Source: Brevundimonas sp.
GTDB lineage: Bacteria > Pseudomonadota > Alphaproteobacteria > Caulobacterales > Caulobacteraceae
DNA length: 57,071 nucleotides
NCBI GenBank assembly: GCA_004296955.1
Contig: SCVB01000075.1
Coordinates: 1-57,071 of the forward strand
Direction of reading: 5' to 3'
Shown here piece by piece: positions 28,386 through 38,724 of the stretch (position 1 is its first letter; each line of letters starts with the position of its first letter). The notes under the pieces were generated by a model. It did no database searches and was not told the DNA's origin. It was given only the letters and a program-made list of their open reading frames with translations. Position numbers and translations under genes: made by a program.

Positions 28386-28873
28386 GCGCCGATCCGGCCC
28401 AGCAGGAGGCGGAGGGCGACGCGGACGCTGTCCAGCCGGACCGCCTCCCGTCCCGGGTCGCCGAAGCGATGTTCGGCGTGGATCGCGCCGGCGGGGCCGA
28501 CGGCCGCGAAATGCACCAGGCCGACCGGCTTGTCCGGCGAACCGCCGCCGGGGCCGGCCACGCCGGTCACCGCCACTGCGACCTGCACCGGCGAGCGGGC
28601 GAGCGCGCCCTCCGCCATGGCCCGGGCGACCGGTTCGGACACGGCGCCGTGGGTCTCGATCAGGTCGGCGGGCACGCCCAGCAGGTCGGTCTTCGCGGCG
28701 TTGCTATAGGTGACGAAGCCCCGCTCGACGACGGCGGATGAGCCGGCGATCGCGGTCAGGGCGCCGGCGACCAGGCCGCCGGTGCAGCTCTCGGCCGTGG
28801 CGATCGTCAACCCCCGCGCGGCGGCCGCTTCGATCACCTGCCGCGCGAGGGCGTCGATATCGTCGGGGAACAT
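28382..28873 (-). CDS. CinA C-terminal domain protein (nicotinamide mononucleotide amidase type)
   Basis: 163 residues from ATG 28873, covering only the CinA amidase domain, as in PncC. Motifs: IATAESCTGGLVAGAL, GFVTYSNAAKTDLLGV and AVAVTGVAGPGGGSPDKPVGLV. The family deamidates NMN to NaMN for NAD recycling. Divergent from the membrane spermidine-synthase-like gene. The preceding bases show no strong ribosome-binding site. Confidence 0.9.
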   Translation of the reverse strand: MFPDDIDALARQVIEAAAARGLTIATAESCTGGLVAGALTAIAGSSAVVERGFVTYSNAAKTDLLGVPADLIETHGAVSEPVARAMAEGALARSPVQVAVAVTGVAGPGGGSPDKPVGLVHFAAVGPAGAIHAEHRFGDPGREAVRLDSVRVALRLLLGRIGA

Positions 28874-28957
28874 GCGTTCGGGGTCTTTCGAAGGGGCGGC
28901 GAGTCGGTCCAGGGTGGACGGATGCGCCCGGGGACGGCGCCAGCATACGGGGCGGGC

Positions 28958-31273
28958 ATGAGCGACACCACAGGGGACTCCGGCATCCAGACCCTCGCGC
29001 CGCCCGACCGCCTGACCCCGATCCTGTTCGCGGTCGCCATCTTCACCTCTGCGGCGCTGGTCTTCGTGGTCCAGCCGATGGTGACCAAGCTGGTCCTGCC
29101 CATGCTCGGCGGCTCGCCCGCGGTGTGGAACACCGCCATGGTCTTCTTCCAGTCCGCCCTGCTGGCCGGCTACGGCTACGCCCACCTGTTGCAGCGGGTC
29201 GGCTCGATCAAGCTCCAGGTCGGCGTCCACCTGGCCCTGTTGCTGGTCGCCGCCCTGTTCCTGCCGCTCAGCGTCAACGGCCTGCTCGGAGACCCCGACC
29301 CGGCGGCCCCGATCATGTGGCTGCTGGCCACCCTGACCCTGTCGGTCGGCGCGCCGTTCGCCGTGCTCTCGGCCACCGCCCCGCTGCTGCAGGCTTGGTA
29401 CGCCCGGGTGCGCGCCGGCCACGCCGACGGCCAGAACCCCTATGTCCTCTACGCCGCCTCGAATCTCGGCAGTTTCCTGGCGCTGCTGTCCTATCCGATC
29501 CTGATCGAGCCGCTCGCCACCCTGTCGGGACAGCGCTGGGGCTGGAGCGGGGGCTATGTCGTCTTCATGCTGATGGTGGTGGCCTTGGCCTTCACCGTCT
29601 GGCGTCGCCGCATCGACCAGACCGCCGAGCCCGCCCGGCTGGAAGCCAGCGCCCCCCTCTCGTGGCGCGAGAAGGGGATCCTGGTCCTGCTGGCGGCGGC
29701 GCCGTCCAGCCTGATGCTGGGGGTGACCTCCCACCTGTCGACCGACGTCGCCTCGGCGCCCTTCCTGTGGGTCCTGCCGCTCGCCCTTTACCTGCTGACC
29801 TTCGTCATCGCCTTCCAGAACCGGCCGTGGATTCCGCTCAACGTCACCCTGATCATCCAGGGCGCGACCGGGGCCATCGTGGTGCTGATCGTGGCCTTCC
29901 GCTCGGCCAACTGGTCGCTGGCCTTCGGCCTGCATCTGATCGCCTTCTTCTTCGCCGCCCTGATGTGCCACCAGCTGCTGGCCTCCCGGCGGCCGCCGCC
30001 GGACCGACTGACGGAGTTCTACCTGCTCATGTCGCTCGGCGGCGTCGTCGGGGGCGCCTTCACGGCCCTGCTGGCGCCGGTGATCTTCAACATGGTGTGG
30101 GAATATCCGCTGGTGCTGGTTCTTGTCGGCCTCGCCCGGCCGTGGGGCAGGGGCCGGTTGACCGGCACGCATATCGGAACCCTCGTCGCCGCCGGCGCGG
30201 TCGCGGCCTCGCCGGTGCTGCTGTCGATCTGGCTCAACGCCAATGACGGCGCGCGCGGCTGGTTCTACGCCAACTTCCCGCTCGGCATGGATCAGCTCAC
30301 CATGGTCCTGCTGATGCCCGCGGCCATCTGCGCCTTCCTGATCCGGGACCGGGCGCTGATCTTCACCGCCATCCTGCTGATGATCGCGCTTTCGTCGCAA
30401 TGGATCGCGCGCGGCTACGACTGGAGCTTTTCGGAACGCAGCTTCTTCGGGGTGATGCGGGTGGCCAATTCGCCCGACCCGCGACTGGGCGGCGACGTCC
30501 ATGTGCTGATGCACGGCACCACCCTGCACGGGGCCCAGGCCCGCGACGGGCGCTTCGCCTGCGTGCCGACCCTGTATTACGCCGCGGCCACCCCGATCGG
30601 TCAGGCCGCGACCATGATCGAACGGCGCGGTCCAGCCAGGATCGGGGTGGTCGGCCAGGGCTCCGGCGCCATGGCGACCTACAAGCGCACCGAAGACACG
30701 ATGACCTTCTTCGAGATCGACCCGATGGTGGACCGCCTGTCGCGCGATCCGCAGTGGTTCAGCTACATCTCGGACTGCGCCTCGGGGCCGATCAACACCG
30801 TGCTCGGCGATGCGCGGCTGACCCTGGCGAAGGAGACGCCGGGCTCCTACGACCTGCTGATCATCGACGCCTTCTCCTCCGACGCGGTGCCGACCCACCT
30901 GCTGACTGCCGAGGCGATCGAAGGCTATCTGGCCCTGCTCAAGCCCGACGGCGTCGTGCTGCTGCACCTGTCGAACCGCAACCTCGACATCACCCTGCCG
31001 GCCATCGCCGCGGCCCAGGCGCTGGGCAAGCCGAGCCTGCACCAGCTCTACTATGAGCGGGACGACTCGCCGGAGATGGCCGAGGCCTCGACCGAGGCGC
31101 TGATCCTGTCGCCGACGGCGGCGGGACTGGCGGACTTCATGGCCGACGATCGCTGGAACACGCCGGCGCGGACCGCCGTGCGGCCGTGGACGGACGACTA
31201 CGTCAACCTGTTCGGGTCGCTCCAGCGCAGCATGTTCGACACGCCCGAGCTGCAGAGGCTCAGGAGCCAGTAA
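28958..31273 (+). CDS. Membrane protein fused to spermidine synthase-like SAM domain
   Basis: 771 residues from ATG 28958 with GGGGCGG upstream. The N-terminal ~480 residues hold about 13-14 hydrophobic helices, beginning [25 protein letters not shown], typical of MFS-like fused synthases. The C-terminal ~250 residues are a spermidine synthase-type Rossmann domain: [15 protein letters not shown] (SAM-type loop), FFEIDPMV, and [17 protein letters not shown] with the family acid. Such fusions are frequent in alphaproteobacteria; substrate and activity are unknown. It overlaps ispDF by 14 bp at its 3' end. Confidence 0.85.
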   Translation: MSDTTGDSGIQTLAPPDRLTPILFAVAIFTSAALVFVVQPMVTKLVLPMLGGSPAVWNTAMVFFQSALLAGYGYAHLLQRVGSIKLQVGVHLALLLVAALFLPLSVNGLLGDPDPAAPIMWLLATLTLSVGAPFAVLSATAPLLQAWYARVRAGHADGQNPYVLYAASNLGSFLALLSYPILIEPLATLSGQRWGWSGGYVVFMLMVVALAFTVWRRRIDQTAEPARLEASAPLSWREKGILVLLAAAPSSLMLGVTSHLSTDVASAPFLWVLPLALYLLTFVIAFQNRPWIPLNVTLIIQGATGAIVVLIVAFRSANWSLAFGLHLIAFFFAALMCHQLLASRRPPPDRLTEFYLLMSLGGVVGGAFTALLAPVIFNMVWEYPLVLVLVGLARPWGRGRLTGTHIGTLVAAGAVAASPVLLSIWLNANDGARGWFYANFPLGMDQLTMVLLMPAAICAFLIRDRALIFTAILLMIALSSQWIARGYDWSFSERSFFGVMRVANSPDPRLGGDVHVLMHGTTLHGAQARDGRFACVPTLYYAAATPIGQAATMIERRGPARIGVVGQGSGAMATYKRTEDTMTFFEIDPMVDRLSRDPQWFSYISDCASGPINTVLGDARLTLAKETPGSYDLLIIDAFSSDAVPTHLLTAEAIEGYLALLKPDGVVLLHLSNRNLDITLPAIAAAQALGKPSLHQLYYERDDSPEMAEASTEALILSPTAAGLADFMADDRWNTPARTAVRPWTDDYVNLFGSLQRSMFDTPELQRLRSQ

Positions 31274-32399
31274 GCTCGATCGTCGCCAGGGCCTGGGCCG
31301 CCAGGCCCTCGCCCCGCCCGGTGAAACCCATGGCCTCGGTCGTGGTCGCCTTGACGCTCACCGCGTCCAGCGGAAGCGACAACAGGGCGGCGAGCCGTTC
31401 GCGCATGGCCTGGCGGTGCGGCTTCACCTTCGGCCGCTCGCAGATCAGGGTGACGTCGACATTGACCAGCCGCCCGCCGCGCGCGGTCAGCCGCTCGACG
31501 GCGTGGATCAGGAAGCGGTCGGACGATGCGCCCTTCCATTGGGGGTCGGTCGGCGGGAAATGATCGCCGATGTCGCCGTCGCCCATGGCCCCGAGGATGG
31601 CGTCGGTCAGGGCGTGCAGGCCCGCGTCGGCGTCGGAATGGCCGATCAGGGTCTGGTCGTGCGGGATCTCGACCCCGCACAGCCAGACCGAGGAGCCCGG
31701 CCCCCAGCGGTGGGCGTCAAAGCCCTGGCCGACGCGCGTCTGGCGGGGGATCAGGGCCTCGGCCATGGCGAAATCCTCGGGGAAGGTGAGTTTCATCAGT
31801 CGCGCGTCGCCGGCCACCATGGCCACGACGCCTCCGGCCGCGCGGACGACTTCGACGTCATCGGTGGGGGGCGATCCCTCCGGCCAGACGGCGTAGGCGC
31901 GGCGGAGAACGTCGAGCCGGAAGCCCTGGGGCGTCTGGGCCCGCCAGAGGCCATCCCGATCGACGGACGGGCCCATCGTCCCGTCGGCGCCGCGGCGCAG
32001 GCTGTCGGCGACTGGCAGGACCGGCAGGGCGGCGTCATGGTCGTCGAGGGCGGCGAGGACCCGGCTGATGGTCGCGGCGTCGAGAAAGGGGCGCGCCGCA
32101 TCATGGATCAGGACCCGGGCGTCCCCACCGGCCTTCAGGGCGTCCAGTCCGGCCTGGACCGAAGCCGCGCGCGTCGCGCCGCCCGTGACCGGGAACCAGC
32201 CCTCCAGTCCCGTCAGCGCCTCCGCCGCCAGGGCCTCGGCCCCGGGGGCGACGACCACCGCCAATTCGGACGCGCCGGCGGCCAGCAGGGCTTCGGCAGA
32301 CCAGCGCAGCACCGGCCGGCCGCCCAGACGCCGCCACTGCTTGGGCTCTCCCGCGCGGGAGCCGGAGCCGGCGGCGACAATGATGGCGGAGAAGCTCAT
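31260..32399 (-). CDS. ispDF: Bifunctional IspD/IspF enzyme of the MEP isoprenoid pathway
   Basis: 379 residues from ATG 32399. The IspD half (1-~222) makes CDP-methylerythritol from MEP and [44 protein letters not shown]. The IspF half (~223-379) forms the cyclic diphosphate: [11 protein letters not shown] (zinc Asp/His), [39 protein letters not shown] and [12 protein letters not shown]. The fusion is usual in Caulobacterales and rhizobia. Convergent with the membrane SAM-protein gene. Confidence 0.96.
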   Translation of the reverse strand: MSFSAIIVAAGSGSRAGEPKQWRRLGGRPVLRWSAEALLAAGASELAVVVAPGAEALAAEALTGLEGWFPVTGGATRAASVQAGLDALKAGGDARVLIHDAARPFLDAATISRVLAALDDHDAALPVLPVADSLRRGADGTMGPSVDRDGLWRAQTPQGFRLDVLRRAYAVWPEGSPPTDDVEVVRAAGGVVAMVAGDARLMKLTFPEDFAMAEALIPRQTRVGQGFDAHRWGPGSSVWLCGVEIPHDQTLIGHSDADAGLHALTDAILGAMGDGDIGDHFPPTDPQWKGASSDRFLIHAVERLTARGGRLVNVDVTLICERPKVKPHRQAMRERLAALLSLPLDAVSVKATTTEAMGFTGRGEGLAAQALATIELTGS

Positions 32400-32514
32400 G
32401 GCGCCGCTTCTACCCACCCCCGGCGCCGCTGACGAGGCCTCCTGGCGACGGGACCGAGCCGGCTTTGACAAGGCGCGAGGCTCGCGTCAGCCTGTCCGGC
32501 GCAAGGAGTTCCGA

Positions 32515-32934
32515 ATGAGCCTCGTCATCCTGCAGCCTGTCATCGCCCTGGTGCTCTGGTCGATGGTCATGTGGGGCTGGCTCTACGCCACGCGCCTGCC
32601 GGCCATGATCCAGGCGCGGACGAAGCTGGACGCGAACCTCCCGCGCGAGGTCATGCTGGGCGGATTGCCGCCGCGGGTGCGCTGGAAGGCGGACAACTAC
32701 AACCACCTGATGGAACAGCCGACGCTGTTCTACGCCACGGTCCTGACCCTGGCGCTGCTGGGGCAGGGGGAGGGGCTGAACCTGTGGCTGGCCTGGGCCT
32801 ATGTGGCGCTGCGGGTGGCGCACAGCCTGATCCAGGCGCTGGTGAACCGGATCCCGCTTCGCTTTGCGGTCTTCATGATCGCCAGCGGCGTACTGGTCGT
32901 GCTCGCCGTCCGGGCCGCGCTCGCCGTCTTCTAG
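32515..32934 (+). CDS. MAPEG family membrane protein (second copy)
   Basis: 139 residues from ATG 32515 with AAGGAG 6 bases upstream. Four hydrophobic helices; NYNHLMEQPTLFYATVLTLALL and AWAYVALRVAHSLIQALVNRIPLRFAVF match the MAPEG core. A TTGACA at 32464-32469 may be part of its promoter. Not closely similar to the MAPEG protein at 9402. Function unknown. Confidence 0.88.
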   Translation: MSLVILQPVIALVLWSMVMWGWLYATRLPAMIQARTKLDANLPREVMLGGLPPRVRWKADNYNHLMEQPTLFYATVLTLALLGQGEGLNLWLAWAYVALRVAHSLIQALVNRIPLRFAVFMIASGVLVVLAVRAALAVF

Positions 32935-32937
32935 TTT

Positions 32938-32958
32938 CCGGGTCGGGATTGGACCCGG
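32938..32958 (+). terminator. Hairpin after the MAPEG gene
   Basis: CCGGGTC and GACCCGG form a 7-bp stem with a 7-nt loop four bases after the stop. No T-run follows, so it is a weak terminator or a 3'-end stabiliser. Confidence 0.35.
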
Positions 32959-32985
32959 CGAGCCAAACCCCCTATCAGCCCCGCC

Positions 32986-34038
32986 ATGCAAAGCGGCCTC
33001 CAGATCGGCGACGTGTGGGTGCCCGGCCGGGTGCTGACCGCGCCCATGACCGGCATCACCGACCTGCCGTTCCGGCGGCTCGCCTCGCGGCTGGGCGCGG
33101 CCTATGTGGCGACCGAGATGGTGGCCGCCGCCGAACTGGCCCGTGCCCGGCCCGATGTCGTGCGGCGGGCGGCCGTGGGGGAGGGGCTCCCGCTGACGGT
33201 GATCCAGCTTGTCGGCCGCGACCCCGCCGCCATGGCCGAGGGCGCGCGCATGGCCGAACAGGCCGGCGCCGACATCGTCGATCTGAATTTCGGCTGCCCG
33301 GCCAAGGAGGTCACGGGTTCGGCCTGCGGCTCGGCCCTGATGCGCACGCCCGATCTGGCCTGCCGGCTGATGCAGGCCGCGGTCGAGGCGACCTCGCGGC
33401 CGGTGACGGTCAAGATGCGACTTGGCTGGGACGACGCCCACCGCAATGCGCCCCTGCTGGCCCGGCGGGCCGAGGAGATCGGCGTCCGCGCCGTCACCGT
33501 GCACGGACGTACGCGCCAGCAGTTCTATACCGGCGTCGCCGACTGGACCGCCGTCGGCGAGGTCAAGGCGGCCGTGGGCATACCGGTCATCGTCAATGGC
33601 GACATCCTGACAGCCGACGACGCGCGGGAGGCGATGCGCCAGTCGGGCGCTGACGCCCTGATGCTGGGCCGCGGCGTCTATGGCCGCCCCTGGCTGGCGG
33701 CCCATATGGAGCGGGCTCTGGCCGACGGAACCGTCCTGCAGGAGCCGGAGCGGCAGGAACGGTTCGATATCGTCGTCGAACACCTGCGCGCCTCGGCCGC
33801 CTTCTACGGCCTGCCCCTGGGATTGAAGATGTTCCGCAAACACCTCGGCTGGTACGTCGAACAGGCGCCCTGGCCCGCCGATCCGCTGGAGCGACGGGCG
33901 GCCAAGGGGCGGCTGTGCCGGCTGGAGTCTCCCGAGGCCGTGGAGGCCGGCCTCGCGATCCTCTGGAATGTAGTGACGCATTCCGGCAACCCGGGTGTTG
34001 ATATTCCGCCACAGTTGGTCGAAGCTGCCCCGGCATGA
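32986..34038 (+). CDS. dusB: tRNA-dihydrouridine synthase DusB
   Basis: 350 residues. FMN-dependent reduction of uridines in tRNA. Motifs: LTAPMTGITDLPFRRLA, ATEMVAAAEL, VDLNFGCPAKEVTGSACGSALMR with the catalytic Cys of the loop, HGRTRQQFYTGVADW, VNGDILTADDA and MLGRGVYGRPW. The family name NifR3 reflects its usual place before ntrBC. Here the stop overlaps the ntrY start (ATGA), so dusB leads a dusB-ntrY-ntrX-dat operon. Confidence 0.96.
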   Translation: MQSGLQIGDVWVPGRVLTAPMTGITDLPFRRLASRLGAAYVATEMVAAAELARARPDVVRRAAVGEGLPLTVIQLVGRDPAAMAEGARMAEQAGADIVDLNFGCPAKEVTGSACGSALMRTPDLACRLMQAAVEATSRPVTVKMRLGWDDAHRNAPLLARRAEEIGVRAVTVHGRTRQQFYTGVADWTAVGEVKAAVGIPVIVNGDILTADDAREAMRQSGADALMLGRGVYGRPWLAAHMERALADGTVLQEPERQERFDIVVEHLRASAAFYGLPLGLKMFRKHLGWYVEQAPWPADPLERRAAKGRLCRLESPEAVEAGLAILWNVVTHSGNPGVDIPPQLVEAAPA

Positions 34039-36332
34039 CGGATACCCCGGCCGCCGACGCTGACCCCGCTCCCCCCGCCGATCGACGCGGTGCGGCGCGC
34101 TGGTTCGCCGACTGGTCGGAAGAGCGTCGACGCAACACCTTCCTCATCGCCTATGCCGTGGCCTTCCTCGTGACGGCGGCGGCCATCTGGCTGGTGGCCG
34201 TTGCGCCCGGGGCCAGCGGCGAAGGGGCGCGGGCGACCGCCGGCCAGGCGGTGCTGGCCATCCTCGGCTTCAATCTGCTGCTGATCGGCGGACTGGCCGT
34301 CGTGGTCGGCCGCCGCGCCCTGATGCTGTTCCGCCGCCGGACCGACGCGGGCGCGCGGCTGCATCTGCGGTTCGTGACGCTGTTCTCGATGGTGGCCCTG
34401 ATCCCGGCGGTCCTGATCGCCCTGGTCTTCGGCGTGCTGGTCAACCGGGGCGTCGACCAGTGGTTCAGCGGCAATGTGCAGTCGGCGGTCGAGAACGGGG
34501 CGCTGATCGGCGAGGCCTATCTGGACGACGTGTCCAACGAGATGGACGGCGACCTCGCCGTGATCGCCGAGCAACTGGGCACGGTGCGGCCGCTGTTCGC
34601 CAATCGCATCCAGTTCTCCGACGCCCTGGCGCAGATCGCCGAACTGTTCGGCTATCCGGCGATCTACATCCTCGGACCGGACGGCGAGGTGCTGGCCAGC
34701 GGCGAAATGGCGGGCGCGCCGCATTATGTGGCCCCGCCGCGCGCGGTGCTGGAGGCCGCCGCCGAAGGCGGGTCGCCGCCACAGCAGGTCACCGAGAACC
34801 CCGACGCGGTGCGGTCGCTGACGGTGCTGCCGGCCTATGGCGAGGCCTATCTTTACCTGGTCCGGCCGTTGAAGCCCGGCCTCATCGCCCAGATGCGCAA
34901 TGGCGAGGAATCCATCGTCGCCTTCCGCGAGGCCAAGCAGAGCCGCGCCCGTATCCAGGCCGCCTTCGCCCTGGGCTATCTGGAGACCGCCCTGCTGGTC
35001 CTTGTGGGGGCCATCTGGCTCGGCATGGGCGCGGCCAGCGCCATCTCGGCGCCGATCGGCCGTCTGGTCGAGGCCGCGGACAAGGTGGCGGGCGGCGATC
35101 TGACCGCCCGGGTCAATGGCGAGGACGGCCCCGGCGAGATCAAGACCCTGTCGGCGGCCTTCAACCGCATGACCGGCGACCTTGAGGCGCAGCAGGCCGC
35201 GCTCCGGGCCGCCAGCGAGGAGGCCACCGGCCGCAGCCGCTTCATCGAGACGGTGCTGTCGGGCGTCTCGGCCGGCGTCATCGGACTCGACCGCCAGCGC
35301 CGCGTCTCGGCCATCAACGACAGCGCGGTCGAGCTTCTGGCCATCCGCGATCCGGCCATTATCGGCCGGCCGCTGGGCGAGGTCTCGCCCGAGCTCAGCG
35401 AACTGGCCGCCCGCGCCGAGGCCCATATCGAGGAGGAGATCGACGTCAGCCTCGAGGGCGAGACCCGTCGTCTGCGCGTACGCATCGAGGGCGGCGTCGG
35501 CGGCGAGATGGTGCTGACCTTCGACGACATCACCCGCCTGGTCACGGCCCAGCGCAATGCGGCCTGGCGCGACGTGGCGCGGCGCATCGCCCATGAAATC
35601 AAGAACCCCCTGACCCCCATCCAGCTGTCGGCCGAGCGGCTGCGGCGGCGCTACCGGAGCCAGGTCGGCGACGACGTCGAGGTGTTCGACCGCTGTACCG
35701 AGACGATCATCCGCCAGGTCGGCGACATCGGCCGCATGGTCGATGAATTCTCGTCCTTCGCCCGCATGCCGGCGCCGCGCTTCACCGCCGTCGATCCGGC
35801 CGAACTGCTGCGCGAGGCGGTGTTCGCCCAGCGGGTCGCGGTGGCGGGGATCGGGGTCGAACTGACCGAGCCCCTGCCTTCGGTCATCCTCCACGCCGAC
35901 CGGCCGATGATCGGACAGGCGCTGACCAACATCCTCAAGAACGCCGGCGAGGCCGTGGCCGCGCGGCGCGCCATCGCCCCGCGCGAGGACGACGGCGACC
36001 GCCCTGGCATCCTCGCCCGGCTGACGATCGAGGACGAGTCGGCGGTCTTCATCATCGAGGACGACGGCATGGGCCTGCCCGCCAAGGATCGGGACCGGCT
36101 GACCGAGCCATATGTGACCACGCGCGAGAAGGGGACCGGCCTCGGCCTGGCCATCGTCAAGCGCATCTGCGAGGAACACGGCGGCGAGCTGAAGCTGGCC
36201 GACGCCGAGACCCTGGCCGGCGCCCGCGTCTGCCTGGTCCTCCCCCTGAAATCCCAACCCAGAGCGACCGGCGCCGCCGGGGCGAAGGATGCGAAAGCCT
36301 CCCGGTCCCGCACGGTTCCGGCCGCCGAATAG
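34035..36332 (+). CDS. ntrY: Membrane histidine kinase NtrY
   Basis: 765 residues. Several N-terminal membrane helices frame a periplasmic region (~105-315). Then come a HAMP domain (~330-385; SAPIGRLVEAADKVAGGDLTARV), a PAS domain (~400-510), and a HisKA site RRIAHEIKNPLTP with the phospho-His near residue 520. The ATPase has NILKNAGEAV, IEDDGMGLP and GTGLGLAIVKRICEEHGG. Family role: sensing nitrogen or redox state and phosphorylating NtrX. The C-terminal ~25 residues are an Ala/Lys-rich tail. Nine bases separate it from ntrX. Confidence 0.95.
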   Translation: MTDTPAADADPAPPADRRGAARWFADWSEERRRNTFLIAYAVAFLVTAAAIWLVAVAPGASGEGARATAGQAVLAILGFNLLLIGGLAVVVGRRALMLFRRRTDAGARLHLRFVTLFSMVALIPAVLIALVFGVLVNRGVDQWFSGNVQSAVENGALIGEAYLDDVSNEMDGDLAVIAEQLGTVRPLFANRIQFSDALAQIAELFGYPAIYILGPDGEVLASGEMAGAPHYVAPPRAVLEAAAEGGSPPQQVTENPDAVRSLTVLPAYGEAYLYLVRPLKPGLIAQMRNGEESIVAFREAKQSRARIQAAFALGYLETALLVLVGAIWLGMGAASAISAPIGRLVEAADKVAGGDLTARVNGEDGPGEIKTLSAAFNRMTGDLEAQQAALRAASEEATGRSRFIETVLSGVSAGVIGLDRQRRVSAINDSAVELLAIRDPAIIGRPLGEVSPELSELAARAEAHIEEEIDVSLEGETRRLRVRIEGGVGGEMVLTFDDITRLVTAQRNAAWRDVARRIAHEIKNPLTPIQLSAERLRRRYRSQVGDDVEVFDRCTETIIRQVGDIGRMVDEFSSFARMPAPRFTAVDPAELLREAVFAQRVAVAGIGVELTEPLPSVILHADRPMIGQALTNILKNAGEAVAARRAIAPREDDGDRPGILARLTIEDESAVFIIEDDGMGLPAKDRDRLTEPYVTTREKGTGLGLAIVKRICEEHGGELKLADAETLAGARVCLVLPLKSQPRATGAAGAKDAKASRSRTVPAAE

Positions 36333-36341
36333 CGAGGCGTC

Positions 36342-37757
36342 ATGCGATCCACGGGAGCCGATATTCTGGTTGTCGACGACGAGGCCGACATCCGCGAGCT
36401 GGTCTCCGGCCTGCTCGAGGACGAGGGCCATGCGGTGCGGGTCGCCGCCAACTCGGACGAGGCCCTGGCCGCGATCCGGGCCCGCAAGCCGTCGCTGGCC
36501 CTGCTCGACATCTGGATGCAGGGCGGCGGCCTCGACGGACTGGAGCTGCTGGACGTCATCAAGGAGCTGGATCCCGACCTGCCGGTGGTGATGATCTCGG
36601 GGCACGGCAATATCGAAACAGCCGTCACCGCCCTGCAGCGGGGCGCCTATGACTTCATAGAAAAACCCTTCAAGTCCGATCGCCTGGTGGTGGTTGTTCA
36701 GCGCGCGCTCGAAACCTCGTCGCTGAAGCGCGAGAACCGGCGCCTCCGGGCCCAGGTGGCGGCGCCGACGGGCTTCATCGGCCGCTCGGCCGCGGCCCAG
36801 GCCCTGCGCAGCACCATCGCCAAGGTCGCCCCGGCCAACAGCCGGGTGCTGATCTCGGGTCCGCCGGGCTCCGGCAAGGAGCTGGTCGCGCGCCAGATCC
36901 ATGAGGCCAGCGCCCGATCCAAGGGAGAGTTCGTCGCCATCGCGGCCGCCGGCATGACTCCCGAACGACTGGACATCGAACTGTTCGGCGAGGAGGGCCA
37001 CGACGGCCGTCCGCGCAAGATCGGCGTCTTCGAGCGCGCCCACAACGGCACCCTCTATCTCGACGACGTCGGCGACATGCCGCGCGAGAGCCAAAGCCGG
37101 GTGCTGCGCGTGCTCGTCGAACAGCGCTTCCGCCGCGTCGGCGGCGAACAGGATGTCCAGGTCGACATCCGCGTGGTCACCTCGACCTCGCGCGATCTCA
37201 AGGTCGAGATCGCCGAGGGCCGGTTCCGCGAGGACCTGTTCCACCGCCTCAACGTCGTGCCCATCCGTGTGCCGGCCCTGTCAGAGCGGCGCGAGGACAT
37301 CCAGGAGCTGATCGACTATTTCATCGACACCCTTTCGGCCTCCCAGGGGCTGACCAGGCGGCGGCTGGGCGATGACGCGATCGCCGTGCTGCAGGTCCAC
37401 CCATGGCCGGGCAATGTCCGCCAGCTGCGCAACAACGTCGAACGGCTGCTTATCCTCGCCACCGGCGATCCCGACGAGCCGATCAGCGCCGACATGCTGC
37501 CGCAGGAGGCGACCAACGCCAATTCGACCGGCACCCTCGGCGGCGAGCGCATCATCGCCCTGCCGCTGCGCGAAGCCCGCGAGGTGTTCGAGCGGGAATA
37601 TCTGGCGGCCCAGATCATGCGCTTCGGCGGCAATATCTCGCGCACCGCGGCCTTCATCGGCATGGAGCGCTCGGCCCTGCACAGGAAACTGAAGTCGCTG
37701 GGCGTCTCGCCGTCGCGGGGCGGCGAGGATGAGATCGAAGAGGCGATCGAGGAATGA
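36342..37757 (+). CDS. ntrX: NtrX response regulator lacking the GAFTGA motif
   Basis: 471 residues. Receiver domain with Asp56 (LALLDIWMQ) and Lys in IEKPF. The AAA+ domain has Walker A GPPGSGKE (173-180) and Walker B LYLDDVGD (238-245). The loop after ELFGEE (213-218) reads GHDGRPRKIGVFERA where sigma-54 activators have GAFTGA, so contact with sigma-54 is not expected. The C-terminal Fis-type HTH is FGGNISRTAAFIGMERSALHRKLKSLG. It probably regulates by DNA binding without remodelling sigma-54. Start/stop overlap with dat. Confidence 0.94.
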   Translation: MRSTGADILVVDDEADIRELVSGLLEDEGHAVRVAANSDEALAAIRARKPSLALLDIWMQGGGLDGLELLDVIKELDPDLPVVMISGHGNIETAVTALQRGAYDFIEKPFKSDRLVVVVQRALETSSLKRENRRLRAQVAAPTGFIGRSAAAQALRSTIAKVAPANSRVLISGPPGSGKELVARQIHEASARSKGEFVAIAAAGMTPERLDIELFGEEGHDGRPRKIGVFERAHNGTLYLDDVGDMPRESQSRVLRVLVEQRFRRVGGEQDVQVDIRVVTSTSRDLKVEIAEGRFREDLFHRLNVVPIRVPALSERREDIQELIDYFIDTLSASQGLTRRRLGDDAIAVLQVHPWPGNVRQLRNNVERLLILATGDPDEPISADMLPQEATNANSTGTLGGERIIALPLREAREVFEREYLAAQIMRFGGNISRTAAFIGMERSALHRKLKSLGVSPSRGGEDEIEEAIEE

Positions 37758-38617
37758 GCCGCGTCGCCTATGTCAACGGCCAGTACCAGCCGCACGGCCA
37801 GGCCGTGATCCACGTCGAGGACCGCGGCTTCCAGTTCGCCGACGGCGTCTATGAGGTCTGGTCGGTGTTCGACGGCCGGATGGCCGATTTCGACGGCCAC
37901 ATGACCCGTCTGCACCGCAGCCTCAACGAACTGCGCATCGACATTCCGATGACGCGCGAGTCGCTGACGCAGGTGCTCAAGGAGACCATCCGCCGCAACC
38001 GGGTTCGCAACGGCATCGTCTATCTGCAGGTCACGCGCGGTACGGCCCGGCGCGACCATCCCTTCCCCGCCGAGGGCACGCCCCCCAGCGTCATCGTGAC
38101 CGCCAGGTCGATCAGCGCCGACCGGAGCGAGGCGACGGCGAAGAAGGGCGTCGCCGTCGTCACCGTGCCCGACATCCGCTGGGGCCGCTGCGACATCAAG
38201 ACCGTCGGCCTTCTGGCCAATGTCCTGGCCAAGCAGCAGGCGCGCGAACGCGGCGCCTATGAGGCCTGGATGGTCGACGAAATGGGCCTGGTCACCGAGG
38301 GCTCCTCGACCAACGCCTGGATCGTCGACGAGAACGGCAAGCTGCGCACGCGCGACACCCAGGCCAACATCCTCAAGGGGATCACCCGAACCGCCCTGAT
38401 GGATCTGATCGCGGAAGAAGGCGTCGAGCTGGACGAAAGGCCGTTCAGCGTCGACGAGGCCAAACGGGCGAAGGAGGCCTTCTTCACCGCCGCGGGCGCC
38501 TTCGTCATGCCGGCCGTGTCGATCGACGGGGTGAAGATCGGCGACGGCAAGCCGGGACCGATCACCACCCGGCTGCGGACGCTGTATCTCGATCAGGCGC
38601 GTCGCGACGCTATCTAG
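37754..38617 (+). CDS. dat: D-amino-acid transaminase (class IV PLP fold)
   Basis: 287 residues. Converts D-alanine plus 2-oxoglutarate to pyruvate and D-glutamate. Motifs: [15 protein letters not shown], Lys149 in [18 protein letters not shown] as the PLP-binding residue, [13 protein letters not shown] and [16 protein letters not shown]. Branched-chain aminotransferases share this fold, but length and motifs fit the D-amino-acid form. Last gene of the dusB-ntrY-ntrX unit; overlaps ntrX by 4 bp. Confidence 0.93.
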   Translation: MSRVAYVNGQYQPHGQAVIHVEDRGFQFADGVYEVWSVFDGRMADFDGHMTRLHRSLNELRIDIPMTRESLTQVLKETIRRNRVRNGIVYLQVTRGTARRDHPFPAEGTPPSVIVTARSISADRSEATAKKGVAVVTVPDIRWGRCDIKTVGLLANVLAKQQARERGAYEAWMVDEMGLVTEGSSTNAWIVDENGKLRTRDTQANILKGITRTALMDLIAEEGVELDERPFSVDEAKRAKEAFFTAAGAFVMPAVSIDGVKIGDGKPGPITTRLRTLYLDQARRDAI

Positions 38618-38724
38618 GCGTTGCGGCCCGGCGCGGGCGGGCTAAGGTATGGGGGCTGGACATCCGATCCAGCCCCGCGCCGCTCCCTCGGCCGGAGAAC
38701 AAGCAAGAACAGGCTGAACCTGCC

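Noticed and set aside
28382-31042. 886-residue minus-strand frame across the membrane spermidine-synthase-like gene
   Set aside because: Its first ~700 residues are Gln/Gly/Arg/His-rich antisense shadow of the plus-strand membrane protein. Only the final 163 residues (CinA domain from 28873) are real.
32464-32500. TTGACA as a full sigma-70-type promoter for the second MAPEG gene
   Set aside because: No acceptable -10 element lies at the right distance, so it is only mentioned as a possible element.
33804-37244. 1146-residue minus-strand frame opposite dusB-ntrY-ntrX
   Set aside because: High-GC shadow frame. The opposite strand carries unmistakable DusB, NtrY and NtrX motifs.
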